DNA of 64,000 nucleotides, from assembly GCF_013030985.1 (NCBI RefSeq), contig NZ_WPYP01000005.1, forward strand, positions 1-64,000, written 5' to 3'. The notes under the pieces are model-generated. The model searched no databases. It worked only from the letters and a program-made list of their open reading frames with translations, and had not been told where the DNA came from. Position 1 is the stretch's first letter, and every line of letters begins with the position of its first letter. Position numbers and translations under genes: made by a program. This stretch comes from Ruegeria arenilitoris (GTDB lineage Bacteria; Pseudomonadota; Alphaproteobacteria; Rhodobacterales; Rhodobacteraceae). Shown piece by piece: positions 1 to 8,078 of the stretch.

Positions 1-2
1 TT

Positions 3-251
3 CCGGCTCGCACCCGTCCAGACAGATCGCAATGGCCGGAACCTTCGGCTGAGGAAAGTATATGGGTCGAGTTGATCGCTGATCCTCTGCTTGGGGCGAC
101 GGCAATGTCCGGGGGGCTTAACCGCGCAATGCTCCTACAACAGGTAAAAGACGAGGCTGGCATATGTCCACAACAGGGCCTTACGCCGAAATGGCAGATT
201 GGCCGAATCGCGCGTGATTTTTTTCGCAAATATCTCAATCAATCCAGTTAA
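3..251 (+). CDS. Possible 3' end of a gene entering from the left edge
   Basis: Frame 3 is open from the window edge to a TAA at 249-251, giving 82 residues without an internal start being required. The translation looks protein-like, with a stretch reading GLTPKWQIGRIARDFFRKYL near the end. I do not recognise a family. The rest of the gene would lie left of the window. It could equally be a chance open frame in GC-rich DNA. From 252 to 483 I see only the regulator promoter and the palindrome annotated separately. Confidence 0.3.
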   Translation, partial: PARTRPDRSQWPEPSAEESIWVELIADPLLGATAMSGGLNRAMLLQQVKDEAGICPQQGLTPKWQIGRIARDFFRKYLNQSS

Positions 252-442
252 TGGTTTGAACTTTTCACATTGGTTAGAGTTATTCACGTATATTCGCCGG
301 GTCTCTCGTGTTGATTGCCAGCAACCAGTTTGCAGAAAGGCTGTGAAACCGGGATGAAATCCCATTGAACTTCCGCGGAACGCAGTGAGTCACCTGTTCG
401 TAATCTTGGCTTGTATGGGACTTGGAAATTGACCGCGCCTTT

Positions 443-457
443 TGTATTTTGGATACA
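443..457. promoter_or_regulatory. Palindromic operator candidate before the GntR gene
   Basis: The sequence TGTATTTTGGATACA is an inverted repeat (TGTAT/ATACA; with flanking bases TTGTAT/ATACAA, 5-bp spacer). It lies 26 bases before the regulator ATG. The same 15 bases occur, inverted, at 7852-7866 upstream of the binding-protein gene. Spacing and symmetry suit a dimeric GntR-type regulator, so autoregulation plus control of the transporter operon is inferred. Confidence 0.6.
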
Positions 458-483
458 AGTTTTCCTCACCCGAGACCGACCAT

Positions 484-1158
484 ATGCCCAGAACACGTGC
501 AATCCCCCGGCAAAGCCTGCCGGACGTCATCACAAACGATCTGCGCGAGCGGATTCTGAGCGGTGAAATGACCGAGGGCGAGACCATTCGGCAGGAAGCT
601 CTGGCCGAAGATTACGACGTCTCGCGCATGCCGATCCGTGAGGCGCTGAAGCGGCTGGATGCTGAAGGTCTGGTGCAACTGACCAACAATCGCGGGGCAT
701 CGGTCACCAAGCATTCCCTGTCGGAAATCGGAGAGATTTTTGATCTGCGCGTGCTGCTGGAAGTGGACCTGTTCCAACGCGCCATCCCGCAGATGACCGA
801 AGCCGATTTCACCGAATGCGACCGGATACTTGATGAGATGGAAAAGTCCTATGACGCCTATGATGTAGGCCGGTGGGGCAGCCTCAACAACGAATACCAC
901 ATGGCGCTTTATGCTGCTGCGGATCGCGGGCTGAGCAATGAAATCCTGCAGCGGGTCAATGTGCAAACCGACCGGTATGTCCGGATGCACCTGAGCGTCA
1001 TGGAACAGCGCGAACCGGCCAAGAAAGACCATCGTGAGCTGTTGTCACTGGCCCGCGATGGCCGGGCCGAAGACGCCTGCGCCCTGCTGACCCGGCATAT
1101 CCTGCGCACCAAGGACCAATTGCTGGAAATGGTCATTGCCACGCGAAAAGGCGAATAA
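484..1158 (+). CDS. GntR-family transcriptional regulator (FadR/FCD type)
   Basis: The protein is 224 residues. An N-terminal winged helix-turn-helix (about residues 15-75, with SRMPIREALKRLDAEGLV as the recognition region) is followed by an all-helical FCD ligand-binding domain (about 85-215, with the HMALYAAADRG motif). I chose the ATG at 484 over an in-frame TTG at 442, because that TTG lies inside the palindrome at 443-457 and the extra residues are not family-like. The gene is convergent with the peptide ABC operon and stops 6 bases from the end of its last gene. A matching palindrome upstream of both transcription units suggests it is the local regulator, probably responding to a transported compound or its metabolite. 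The ligand is unknown. Confidence 0.88.
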   Translation: MPRTRAIPRQSLPDVITNDLRERILSGEMTEGETIRQEALAEDYDVSRMPIREALKRLDAEGLVQLTNNRGASVTKHSLSEIGEIFDLRVLLEVDLFQRAIPQMTEADFTECDRILDEMEKSYDAYDVGRWGSLNNEYHMALYAAADRGLSNEILQRVNVQTDRYVRMHLSVMEQREPAKKDHRELLSLARDGRAEDACALLTRHILRTKDQLLEMVIATRKGE

Positions 1159-1164
1159 GCCCGA

Positions 1165-2121
1165 TCAATCCAAAGGATGCAGACAGGCCACTTGATGCGT
1201 CTCGCCGCCGAGTTCGGGCGGGGCGGCACGGCATTCCTCGGTCGCCAGCCAGCAGCGTTGCGCAAAGGCGCAGCCTTGGGGGATGTTCATCGGTGAGGGC
1301 AGCTCACCTTCCAGCTTGATCCGTTCTTTCCGCGCCTCCGGGTCGGCGCGCGGGGTCGTCGACAGCAGAGCCTTGGAATAGGGATGCCGGGGGGCTGCGA
1401 ACAGCAACTCTTTCGGGGCTTTCTCAACAGCACGGCCCAGATACATGACGATCACGTCGTCGGCGAAATGCTTCACCACCGACAGGTCATGTGAGATGAA
1501 CAGATAGGCGAGATTCAGGCGCTCCTGCAGCTCGACCAGAAGGTTCAGAATCTGCGACTGGATCGAGACATCCAGCGCCGAGACCGGTTCATCCAGTACC
1601 AGCACTTTCGGGTTCAGCATCAGCGCCCGCGCGATGGCGATACGCTGGCGTTGCCCGCCCGAGAACATGTGCGGGTAGCGGTCGTAATGCTCAGGACGCA
1701 GCCCCACGAGGTCGATCATCTCGCGCGCCCGCGCCTCGCGGTCGGCCGCCGACATATCGGGGCGATTGATGATCAGCGGTTCCTGCAGGATCTGCCCGAT
1801 CCTCTGGCGCGGATTGAGCGAGCCATAGGGATCCTGAAACACGATCTGCACCGTCTCGCGCATCTGCGCCCATTTCGATGGGGTGATGTCGACGCCGTCA
1901 ATGGTCAGGTTGCCCGAGGTCGGCTCCTCGATCATCGTCACAACGCGCGCCAGTGTTGATTTTCCACAACCGGACTCGCCGACAATGGCCAGCGTCTTGC
2001 CGGGTTGCAGGTCGAAATCCACGCCGGACAGAGCCTTGACCGTTGCCGGTTTCGACAGAAGACCGCCTTTGACGGTGTAGAACCTGGCCAACGAACTGGC
2101 CTGAACAATAGGGGCGGTCAT
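1165..2121 (-). CDS. Peptide/oligopeptide ABC transporter ATP-binding protein (DppF/OppF-like)
   Basis: This is a cytoplasmic ATPase of 318 residues, normal for the family. Walker A is GESGCGKST (residues 48-56), the signature is FSGGQRQR, and Walker B is VLVLDEPVSALD. The C-terminal oligopeptide-transporter extension contains HPYSKALLS. It is the last gene of a leftward operon, and its ATG overlaps the preceding dppD-like stop by 4 bases. It pairs with the second ATPase to power the importer. Substrate specificity cannot be read from the ATPase. The adjacent peptidase suggests dipeptides or a peptide-like amide, but that is inference. Confidence 0.92.
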   Translation of the reverse strand: MTAPIVQASSLARFYTVKGGLLSKPATVKALSGVDFDLQPGKTLAIVGESGCGKSTLARVVTMIEEPTSGNLTIDGVDITPSKWAQMRETVQIVFQDPYGSLNPRQRIGQILQEPLIINRPDMSAADREARAREMIDLVGLRPEHYDRYPHMFSGGQRQRIAIARALMLNPKVLVLDEPVSALDVSIQSQILNLLVELQERLNLAYLFISHDLSVVKHFADDVIVMYLGRAVEKAPKELLFAAPRHPYSKALLSTTPRADPEARKERIKLEGELPSPMNIPQGCAFAQRCWLATEECRAAPPELGGETHQVACLHPLD

Positions 2122-3095
2122 GCCAGCTCTCCGGCGGTTATCTTTTCAACATAGTGACAGCGGGCCTTGCCATACTCGGCGCTGTGGGGCGTGGGTGGCA
2201 AAGACCGGCAGAGGTCGTCGGCATATTGGCATCGGGGGCTGAACAGGCACCCCTTGGGCCGGTCGAACTGACCCGGCACAACGCCGGGAATGGTGGGCAG
2301 CATTTTCGATGTCGCCCGTTCCGGCAATGCGCTCAGAAGCGCCGACGTATAGGGGTGGCGCGGCGTGCGGAACAGGTCCTTGACGGTCTGTTCTTCCACC
2401 TTTTGACCGGCATATTGCACCTGCACCCGCTCGGCCGTCTCGGCGACGACACCCATATCGTGGGTGATCAGCACCAGCCCCATGCCCTGCTCATCCCGCA
2501 GCCGCATCAGGAGGTCCAGAATCTGGGCCTGAATGGTCACGTCCAGCGCTGTTGTCGGCTCATCCGCAATCAGCAGCTTGGGTTTGCAGGCAATCGCCAT
2601 AGCAATCATCACCCGCTGGTTCATCCCGCCCGACATCTGGTGCGGAAAGGTGTTCAGACGGCTTTCCGGGGCGGGGATACCGACCTGATCGAACAGCTCA
2701 ATCGCGCGCTGGTGCCGTTCCTTGCGGTTCAGACCCAGATGGATGCGCAGCGCCTCTTTGATCTGAAAACCAACTGTGAAACAGGGGTTAAGCGAGGACA
2801 TCGGTTCCTGAAAGATCATGGCGATGTCCTTGCCGATGATCTTGCGCCTGTCGCGGGCCGAGATTTTGGTCAGGTCGATGCCTTCGAAACTCAGCTGGTC
2901 AGCGGTGATCGTGGCAGTCCATGGCAGCAGTCCCATCAGCGCCAGCATCGACACGGATTTGCCCGAGCCGCTTTCGCCGACGATGGCCATCAGCTCGCCC
3001 TTGTCGACCGACAGATCGACGCCGTCCACAGCGCGAAACTTGCCCGAAGCAGTGGCGAATTCGACGGTGAGATTTCGGATATCCAACAGGCTCAT
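2118..3095 (-). CDS. Peptide/oligopeptide ABC transporter ATP-binding protein (DppD/OppD-like)
   Basis: This 325-residue ATPase has Walker A GESGSGKS near residue 40, signature [15 protein letters not shown], and Walker [13 protein letters not shown]. Its C-terminal segment ([19 protein letters not shown]) is Cys-containing and typical of DppD/OppD, where it can bind an Fe-S cluster or structural metal. It sits 4 bases downstream of the dppC-like gene and overlaps the dppF-like gene by 4 bases, so the two ATPases are translationally coupled. Confidence 0.92.
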   Translation of the reverse strand: MSLLDIRNLTVEFATASGKFRAVDGVDLSVDKGELMAIVGESGSGKSVSMLALMGLLPWTATITADQLSFEGIDLTKISARDRRKIIGKDIAMIFQEPMSSLNPCFTVGFQIKEALRIHLGLNRKERHQRAIELFDQVGIPAPESRLNTFPHQMSGGMNQRVMIAMAIACKPKLLIADEPTTALDVTIQAQILDLLMRLRDEQGMGLVLITHDMGVVAETAERVQVQYAGQKVEEQTVKDLFRTPRHPYTSALLSALPERATSKMLPTIPGVVPGQFDRPKGCLFSPRCQYADDLCRSLPPTPHSAEYGKARCHYVEKITAGELA

Positions 3096-3099
3096 GTCG

Positions 3100-4002
3100 T
3101 CAGCTCCGCTTCAGTTTCGGGTCCAGCGCGTCGCGCAGCCCGTCGCCCATCAAGTTGATGGCCAACACCGTGACTAGGATGGCCAGGCCAGGGAAGGTCA
3201 CCACCCACCAGGCACGCAGAATGAATTCACGCGCTTCGGCCAGCATGGTGCCCCATTCCGGTGTGGGCGGCTGCGCGCCCATGCCGAGAAAGCCAAGGGC
3301 GGCGGCGTCCAGAATGGCGGTAGAAAACGACAGCGCCGCCTGCACAATGATCGGGGCCAGACAGTTTGGCAGCACGGTCTTGAACATCAGCCGTGCCTTG
3401 CCCGCACCGGCCACACGGGCCGAAGTCACATAGTCCTTCTGCCGCTCCGACAGCACCGAGGCGCGGGTCAGGCGCACATAATGCGGTTGGAACACGATGG
3501 CGATGGCGATCATCGCATTGGTCAGCGACGGGCCGAGGATGGCCACCAGAACCAGCGCCAACAGCAGTGACGGGAAAGACAGGATGATATCCATCACCCG
3601 CATGATCAGCGTGTCGACCCATTTCGGCGCGAAACCGGACAGCAGCCCGATGATCACGCCGCCGGTCACGGCCACACAGACCACGACGATGCCGACGAAG
3701 AAGGAATAGCGTGACCCCATGATCAGCCGCGACAGCATATCCCGGCCCAGCGGATCGGTGCCCAGTGGGAAGGCCCAGCTACCGCCCTCCTGCCACGCAG
3801 GGGGCTGCAGGATGTGATTGCGGAACTGTTCGGTCGGGTCATAGGGCGCCAACAGGGGTGCGAAGGCGGCACAGAAGACAAAGACCAGGAAGACCCACAG
3901 GCCGAACACCGCACCGCGGTTTTCGCTGAAGTAATACCAGAACTCGCGCAGGGCGCTGGGCCGGTCTTCGGTTTTGGGCGCGTTTGCAGACAGTTCAGCC
4001 AT
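3100..4002 (-). CDS. Peptide ABC transporter permease (DppC-like)
   Basis: This inner-membrane permease is 300 residues with about six membrane segments and the cytoplasmic EAA loop (ARVAGAGKARLMFKTVLPN). The N-terminus (MAELSANAPK, then REFWYYFSENRGAVFGLWVF) matches the DppC/OppC family. I chose the ATG at 4002 because it overlaps the dppB-like stop as ATGA. A longer in-frame opening to 4143 lies inside dppB and has no family resemblance. It forms the translocation pore with the upstream permease. Confidence 0.92.
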   Translation of the reverse strand: MAELSANAPKTEDRPSALREFWYYFSENRGAVFGLWVFLVFVFCAAFAPLLAPYDPTEQFRNHILQPPAWQEGGSWAFPLGTDPLGRDMLSRLIMGSRYSFFVGIVVVCVAVTGGVIIGLLSGFAPKWVDTLIMRVMDIILSFPSLLLALVLVAILGPSLTNAMIAIAIVFQPHYVRLTRASVLSERQKDYVTSARVAGAGKARLMFKTVLPNCLAPIIVQAALSFSTAILDAAALGFLGMGAQPPTPEWGTMLAEAREFILRAWWVVTFPGLAILVTVLAINLMGDGLRDALDPKLKRS

Positions 4003-5009
4003 CACCGCCTCCGGATTTTGGGGTTGATGATGCCATAGAGGACATCGACCAGCAGGTTCACCAGCATCACGATCACGGCGATCATCAACAGGCCACCCTG
4101 CACCACCGGGTAGTCGCGGCGGAAAATACTGTCGACCATCCACTTGCCGATGCCGGGCCAGCTAAAGATTGTTTCGGTCAGGATTGCGCCCGCCAACAGG
4201 GTACCGACGGACAGGCCGATTACGGTGATCACCGGGATCAAAGCATTACGCAGCGCGTGCAGCCCATTGATCCGTGAAGGTGAGAGGCCCTTGGCGCGGG
4301 CGGTGCGGATGTAATCCTCGCCCAACACCTCAAGCATGGCCGAGCGTGTCTGGCGCGCGATCACCGCAAGCGGGATCGTACCAAGAACGATGGTCGGCAG
4401 GATCAGATGTCGAACGGCCGAACCAAATGCACCCGGTTGCCCCGACAACAGACTGTCGATCAGCATGAAGCCGGTGACGCTTGGGAAGTAGTACAGCAGA
4501 TCGATCCGGCCCGAGACCGGCGTCCACCCCAGATTGCCCGAGAATACGATGATCAGCAGCAGCGCCCACCAGAAAATCGGCATTGAATACCCGACCAGCG
4601 CCGAGGACATCAGGGCGCGGTCAAAGAACTTGCCCCGGTTGACCGCCGCGATCACACCTGCAGGCAACCCAAGCGCCACCGCAAAGATCATCGCACAGAT
4701 CGACAGTTCCAATGTCGCAGGAAACAGGGCAAAGAACTCATCCCAGACCGGCTTCTTGGTGACAAAGCTTTCGCCCAGATCACCGTGCAGGACGCCGACG
4801 AGGTAATCCCAGTATTGCTGCAGGACCGGTTTGTCGAAGCCCAGCTTCTCGACCATCTCCTGATAGCGTTCTTCGGTCATGCCGCGTTCACCGGCCATGA
4901 CAATGATGGGGTCACCGGGCAGGACCCGGATGAACATGAAGGAAATCAGCGTCACGCCCAGAAATGTCGGAACGAACATGCCAAGGCGTGTGAGTAAGTA
5001 GCCAAACAT
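4002..5009 (-). CDS. Peptide ABC transporter permease (DppB-like)
   Basis: This 335-residue membrane protein opens with MFGYLLTRLGMFVPTFLGVT, the usual DppB start, and contains the family's GDPI segment (VLPGDPIIVMAGERG). The EAA loop reads ARAKGLSPSRINGLHALRNA. About six membrane helices are visible. The start overlaps the peptidase stop by one base pair step (shared T at 5009), and the stop overlaps the next permease, so all the downstream importer genes are one tightly coupled unit. Confidence 0.92.
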   Translation of the reverse strand: MFGYLLTRLGMFVPTFLGVTLISFMFIRVLPGDPIIVMAGERGMTEERYQEMVEKLGFDKPVLQQYWDYLVGVLHGDLGESFVTKKPVWDEFFALFPATLELSICAMIFAVALGLPAGVIAAVNRGKFFDRALMSSALVGYSMPIFWWALLLIIVFSGNLGWTPVSGRIDLLYYFPSVTGFMLIDSLLSGQPGAFGSAVRHLILPTIVLGTIPLAVIARQTRSAMLEVLGEDYIRTARAKGLSPSRINGLHALRNALIPVITVIGLSVGTLLAGAILTETIFSWPGIGKWMVDSIFRRDYPVVQGGLLMIAVIVMLVNLLVDVLYGIINPKIRRR

Positions 5010-6103
5010 CAGCGACCTATGATTGTGAGATCTTTGGGAAAGCTGGTCAGAGACCGGCAGCCATCCTCGGTAACAAGCACGTCATCTTCTATGCGTACGC
5101 CGAAATTGTCCAGTTCATAAAGTCCAGGTTCGTTGGTCCAGACCATACCTGGCAAAATTTTCTGGTCATTTCCGCGCATGATGTACGGTGCTTCGTGAAC
5201 GTCGCGGCCCAAACCGTGGCCCGTCTTGGTGCGGATGCGGTCGGCATAGGGCGAGGCCTCGAGCACGCTGATCACCGCGTCGTCGATATCGTGGGCGGTG
5301 ACGCCAGGGCGGCAGGCCTCGAACCCGGCGAGGTTGGCGCGCAGAACGGTGTCATAGACATCCCTGCCCTCGTCCGAGACCTCGCCCACAAAGAAGGTGC
5401 GGGTTATGTCGGCGGCAAACCCGTGTTTGCGGGCACCGAAATCAAACAGCAGCGCGTCGCCCGGTTTGATCCGGTAGTCCGCACGCGCCTTGCCATGGGG
5501 CCGCGCCGAGTTATCCCCTGCGGTAACGATCGGCGCAAAGGCCAGTGAGGCCGCGCCTTCGGCAAACAGGGCTTGAATAAGGGCCTGTTCGATCTGAACT
5601 TCGGTCTGACCTACGCGCACATCCGCGATCACGCGGGCCAATGCACGTTCCGAGATATCAATTGCCGCCTGCATTGCTGCGATATCGGCTTCGGTCTTGC
5701 AAATCCGCAGGCCGGAAATTTCACGCTCGGCATCCACGATGCGCAGATTTGGCAGCGCGTTGGTGAAAGCCTTGGACACAAAGACCCGCATCACTTGCCC
5801 TTCGACGGCCAGTGACGTCAGCGGCATATGATCGGCCAGCGCTGCAAATGCGTCGTTATAGCCGGTTTGATCGAACCAGTCGAAGACAGCGCCTTCGAAC
5901 CCGACCAGTTCCCATGACCCAAGCTCAAGATTGGGGACTACCGCGGCTGGCGCCCCTTCGGCCGGGATCACGACCACAAAGGGTCGCTCGTGGCTCATGA
6001 AGGGTTTTCCCAAAGCGCGGGTGAAATTCGGACCGGGCACAAGCGCCACGGCATCCACTGACATGTCCTTTGCCAGTTGACGGTACTCGGACAAATCCGG
6101 CAT
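5009..6103 (-). CDS. M24-family metallopeptidase (Xaa-Pro peptidase/creatinase fold)
   Basis: The 364-residue protein has a creatinase-type N-terminal domain (about 1-125) and a pita-bread catalytic domain. The expected metal ligands can be seen: the Asp pair in LLFDFGARKHGFAADITRTF, the His in GHGLGRDVHEAPYI, and the Glu residues in TNEPGLYEL and VRIEDDVLV. These suit a dinuclear aminopeptidase P or prolidase-like enzyme in the cytoplasm. Its place between the binding protein and the permeases suggests it cleaves what the importer brings in. A creatinase or other amidohydrolase role is possible. The gene follows a hairpin at 6128-6154 that may lower its expression relative to the binding protein. 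Confidence 0.85.
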   Translation of the reverse strand: MPDLSEYRQLAKDMSVDAVALVPGPNFTRALGKPFMSHERPFVVVIPAEGAPAAVVPNLELGSWELVGFEGAVFDWFDQTGYNDAFAALADHMPLTSLAVEGQVMRVFVSKAFTNALPNLRIVDAEREISGLRICKTEADIAAMQAAIDISERALARVIADVRVGQTEVQIEQALIQALFAEGAASLAFAPIVTAGDNSARPHGKARADYRIKPGDALLFDFGARKHGFAADITRTFFVGEVSDEGRDVYDTVLRANLAGFEACRPGVTAHDIDDAVISVLEASPYADRIRTKTGHGLGRDVHEAPYIMRGNDQKILPGMVWTNEPGLYELDNFGVRIEDDVLVTEDGCRSLTSFPKDLTIIGR

Positions 6104-6117
6104 TGACGCCGACCTCC

Positions 6118-6154
6118 CAAAAAGAAAACCGGAGCCGCCGATGGCGGCTCCGGT
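6118..6154 (-). terminator. Hairpin with U-tract after the binding-protein gene (attenuator)
   Basis: A perfect 12-bp stem (6128-6139 with 6143-6154, 3-base loop) lies between the binding-protein stop and the peptidase start. In the direction of transcription it is followed by TTTTCTTTTT. This is a strong intrinsic terminator signature inside an operon. Partial read-through would give more binding protein than permease, which is usual for ABC importers. Confidence 0.75.
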
Positions 6155-6168
6155 CAGTGAGTGGTGAT

Positions 6169-7752
6169 TTACTCGACGCTTACGCCATAGAAGATGTGGC
6201 CGCCTAGCGGGTGTACCTTGTAGCCCTGCACTTCGTTGCGCATCGGCATGAAGACAACCGAGTGTGCGATGGTCGCCCAGGGTGCCTGCTCTTTAAAGAC
6301 GACCTGAGCCTCTTCGTACAGCTTGGCGCGCTCGGCCTGATCGGTGGTCTGCTTGGCCTTCAGGATCAGATCTTCGAACGGCTCGTGGCACCATTGTGCG
6401 CGGTTCGACGCTTCGCGGCCGTCACAGCCCAGCAGTACCGCCAGGAAGTTGTCTGGGTCGCCGTTGTCGCCGGTCCAGCCCAGCAGAACGGCGCCATCGC
6501 GGTTCAGTTCTTTCGAACGCGACAGGTACTCGCCCCATTCGTAGGACACGATCTCGACGCCCACACCGATCTTGTCGAAATCGGCCTGGATCAGTTCGGC
6601 CATACGGCGAGCGTTCGGGTTATAGGGACGCTGCACCGGCATCGCCCAGATCTTCATCGACAGATCGGACACGCCTTCGGCTTCCAGCATCGCCTTGGCC
6701 GCTTCGGGATCATAGGCGTCGTCGGTGATCGCGTCGTTATAACCCCACATGGTCGGCGGGATCGGGTTCTTGGCAACCTGGCCCGAGCCCTGGAACACCA
6801 CGTCGATGATGGCGTTCTTGTCGATCGCCATGTTCAGCGCCTTGCGGACGTTCGGGTTGTCGAACGGCTCCATGGTGGTGTTGTAGGCCAGATAACCGAC
6901 GTTCAGACCTTCCTGCTCCATCATGTTGATGTCTGCGTCATCCTTCATCGCCTGAATGTCGGCAGGGTTCGGATAGGGCATGATGTGGCATTCGCCGGCC
7001 TTCAGCTTTTGGTAGCGAACCGAAGCATCCGGGGTGATGGCGAAGATCAGGTTTTCAACAGCCGCCGGATCTTTCCAGTAGTCGGCGTTCTGGGCATAGC
7101 GGATCACCGCGTCCTTCTGATAGGCCACGAAGGAGAACGGGCCGGTGCCGATCGGTGCGGTGTTCAGCTTTTCAGGCGTGCCCGCTGCCATCATCGCATC
7201 CGCGTATTCGGCAGACAGGATCGAGGCAAAGTCCATCGCCATGTTGGCGACAAAAGGTGCTTCGGGCTTGGTCAGGGTGAATTTCACCGTGTAGTCGTCA
7301 ATCTTCTCGATGGACTCGACCAGTTCCGGCATACCCATGCCTTGGAAGTATTCCCATGTACCGCCCGAAATCTGGTTGTACGGGTGGCCTTCGTCCTTCT
7401 GGCGCATGAACGAGAAGATCACGTCATCCGCGTTGAAATCACGGGTCGGGGTGAATTCGTCGTTCGAGTGGAACTTGACACCCTGACGCAGTTTGAAAGT
7501 GTATTCCAGGCCGTCATCGCTGGCCTCGACGCTTTCGGCCAGGCCGGGGATCACGTTGGTTGTGCCGGTTTCGAACTCGAGCAGGCGGTTGTAGATCGGG
7601 TGCGAAGAGGCATCAAAGGTCGTGCCGGCGGTGAACAGGGCCGGGTCGAAGCCTTCGGGCGAGCCTTCCGAGCAATAAACCAGCGTGTTCGCTTGTGCCG
7701 CGGCAGCCGACAAGGCGATCGCAGCAGTTGCGGCCATTAGTTTCAGTTTCAT
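6169..7752 (-). CDS. Extracellular solute-binding protein family 5 (peptide ABC transporter, DppA-like)
   Basis: The start at 7752 gives 527 residues and a clean Sec signal peptide (MKLKLMAATAAIALSAAAAQA, cleavage before NTLVYCSEG). The mature part is a full-length family-5 binding protein with hallmark text such as YCSEGSPEGFDPALFTAGTT, NKNAIIDVVFQGSGQ and the C-terminal HPLGGHIFYGVSVE. A GGGAG ribosome-binding site sits about 6 bases before the ATG. An upstream extension to 7989 has no signal-like features and was rejected. It delivers peptide-like ligands from the periplasm to the permeases. It is the first gene of the operon and is preceded by the palindrome at 7852-7866. Confidence 0.93.
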   Translation of the reverse strand: MKLKLMAATAAIALSAAAAQANTLVYCSEGSPEGFDPALFTAGTTFDASSHPIYNRLLEFETGTTNVIPGLAESVEASDDGLEYTFKLRQGVKFHSNDEFTPTRDFNADDVIFSFMRQKDEGHPYNQISGGTWEYFQGMGMPELVESIEKIDDYTVKFTLTKPEAPFVANMAMDFASILSAEYADAMMAAGTPEKLNTAPIGTGPFSFVAYQKDAVIRYAQNADYWKDPAAVENLIFAITPDASVRYQKLKAGECHIMPYPNPADIQAMKDDADINMMEQEGLNVGYLAYNTTMEPFDNPNVRKALNMAIDKNAIIDVVFQGSGQVAKNPIPPTMWGYNDAITDDAYDPEAAKAMLEAEGVSDLSMKIWAMPVQRPYNPNARRMAELIQADFDKIGVGVEIVSYEWGEYLSRSKELNRDGAVLLGWTGDNGDPDNFLAVLLGCDGREASNRAQWCHEPFEDLILKAKQTTDQAERAKLYEEAQVVFKEQAPWATIAHSVVFMPMRNEVQGYKVHPLGGHIFYGVSVE

Positions 7753-8078
7753 GTGGGTCTCCCAAAAATGGTTTTTATTCAGACATTCGCGTTGCTCTTT
7801 GTGGTCAGAGCATTCTTGGACGACTCTGATCGCCGCGAAATCTCTGCTCAATGTATCCAAAATACAAAATCCATTGTCAACTGACTTGCGCGCGCCGTCG
7901 CGGGCAGCCGTCGAACTGGCAGGATACTCCGACACGTTCGGCTTTTTAGACCATATGGGCAAGAGGATTCTAAGGTGACCCGACCGCACCCATCTGTCGG
8001 AAAAGTGCCTTTGAGATGTGGGTTTTGAGCGGCCAGTTCTGTGCCCGCCAAGGCGGTATCATGATCTTTGGGATGACA
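7753..8078 (-). promoter_or_regulatory. Leader/promoter region of the peptide ABC operon
   Basis: This stretch of about 326 bases holds no convincing gene. It lies between the LysR stop and the binding-protein ATG. It contains the 15-bp palindrome at 7852-7866 and should hold the operon promoter. I could not assign -35/-10 boxes with confidence. Confidence 0.5.
7852..7866. promoter_or_regulatory. Palindromic operator candidate before the binding-protein gene
   Basis: TGTATCCAAAATACA is the exact reverse complement of the palindrome at 443-457 that precedes the GntR gene. It lies 100 bases upstream of the binding-protein start. Two identical copies at the two ends of the locus support a shared regulon controlled by the GntR protein. 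Confidence 0.6.

Noticed and set aside
442-483. TTG start for the GntR regulator
   Set aside because: It falls inside the palindrome and adds residues not seen in the family; the ATG at 484 fits better.
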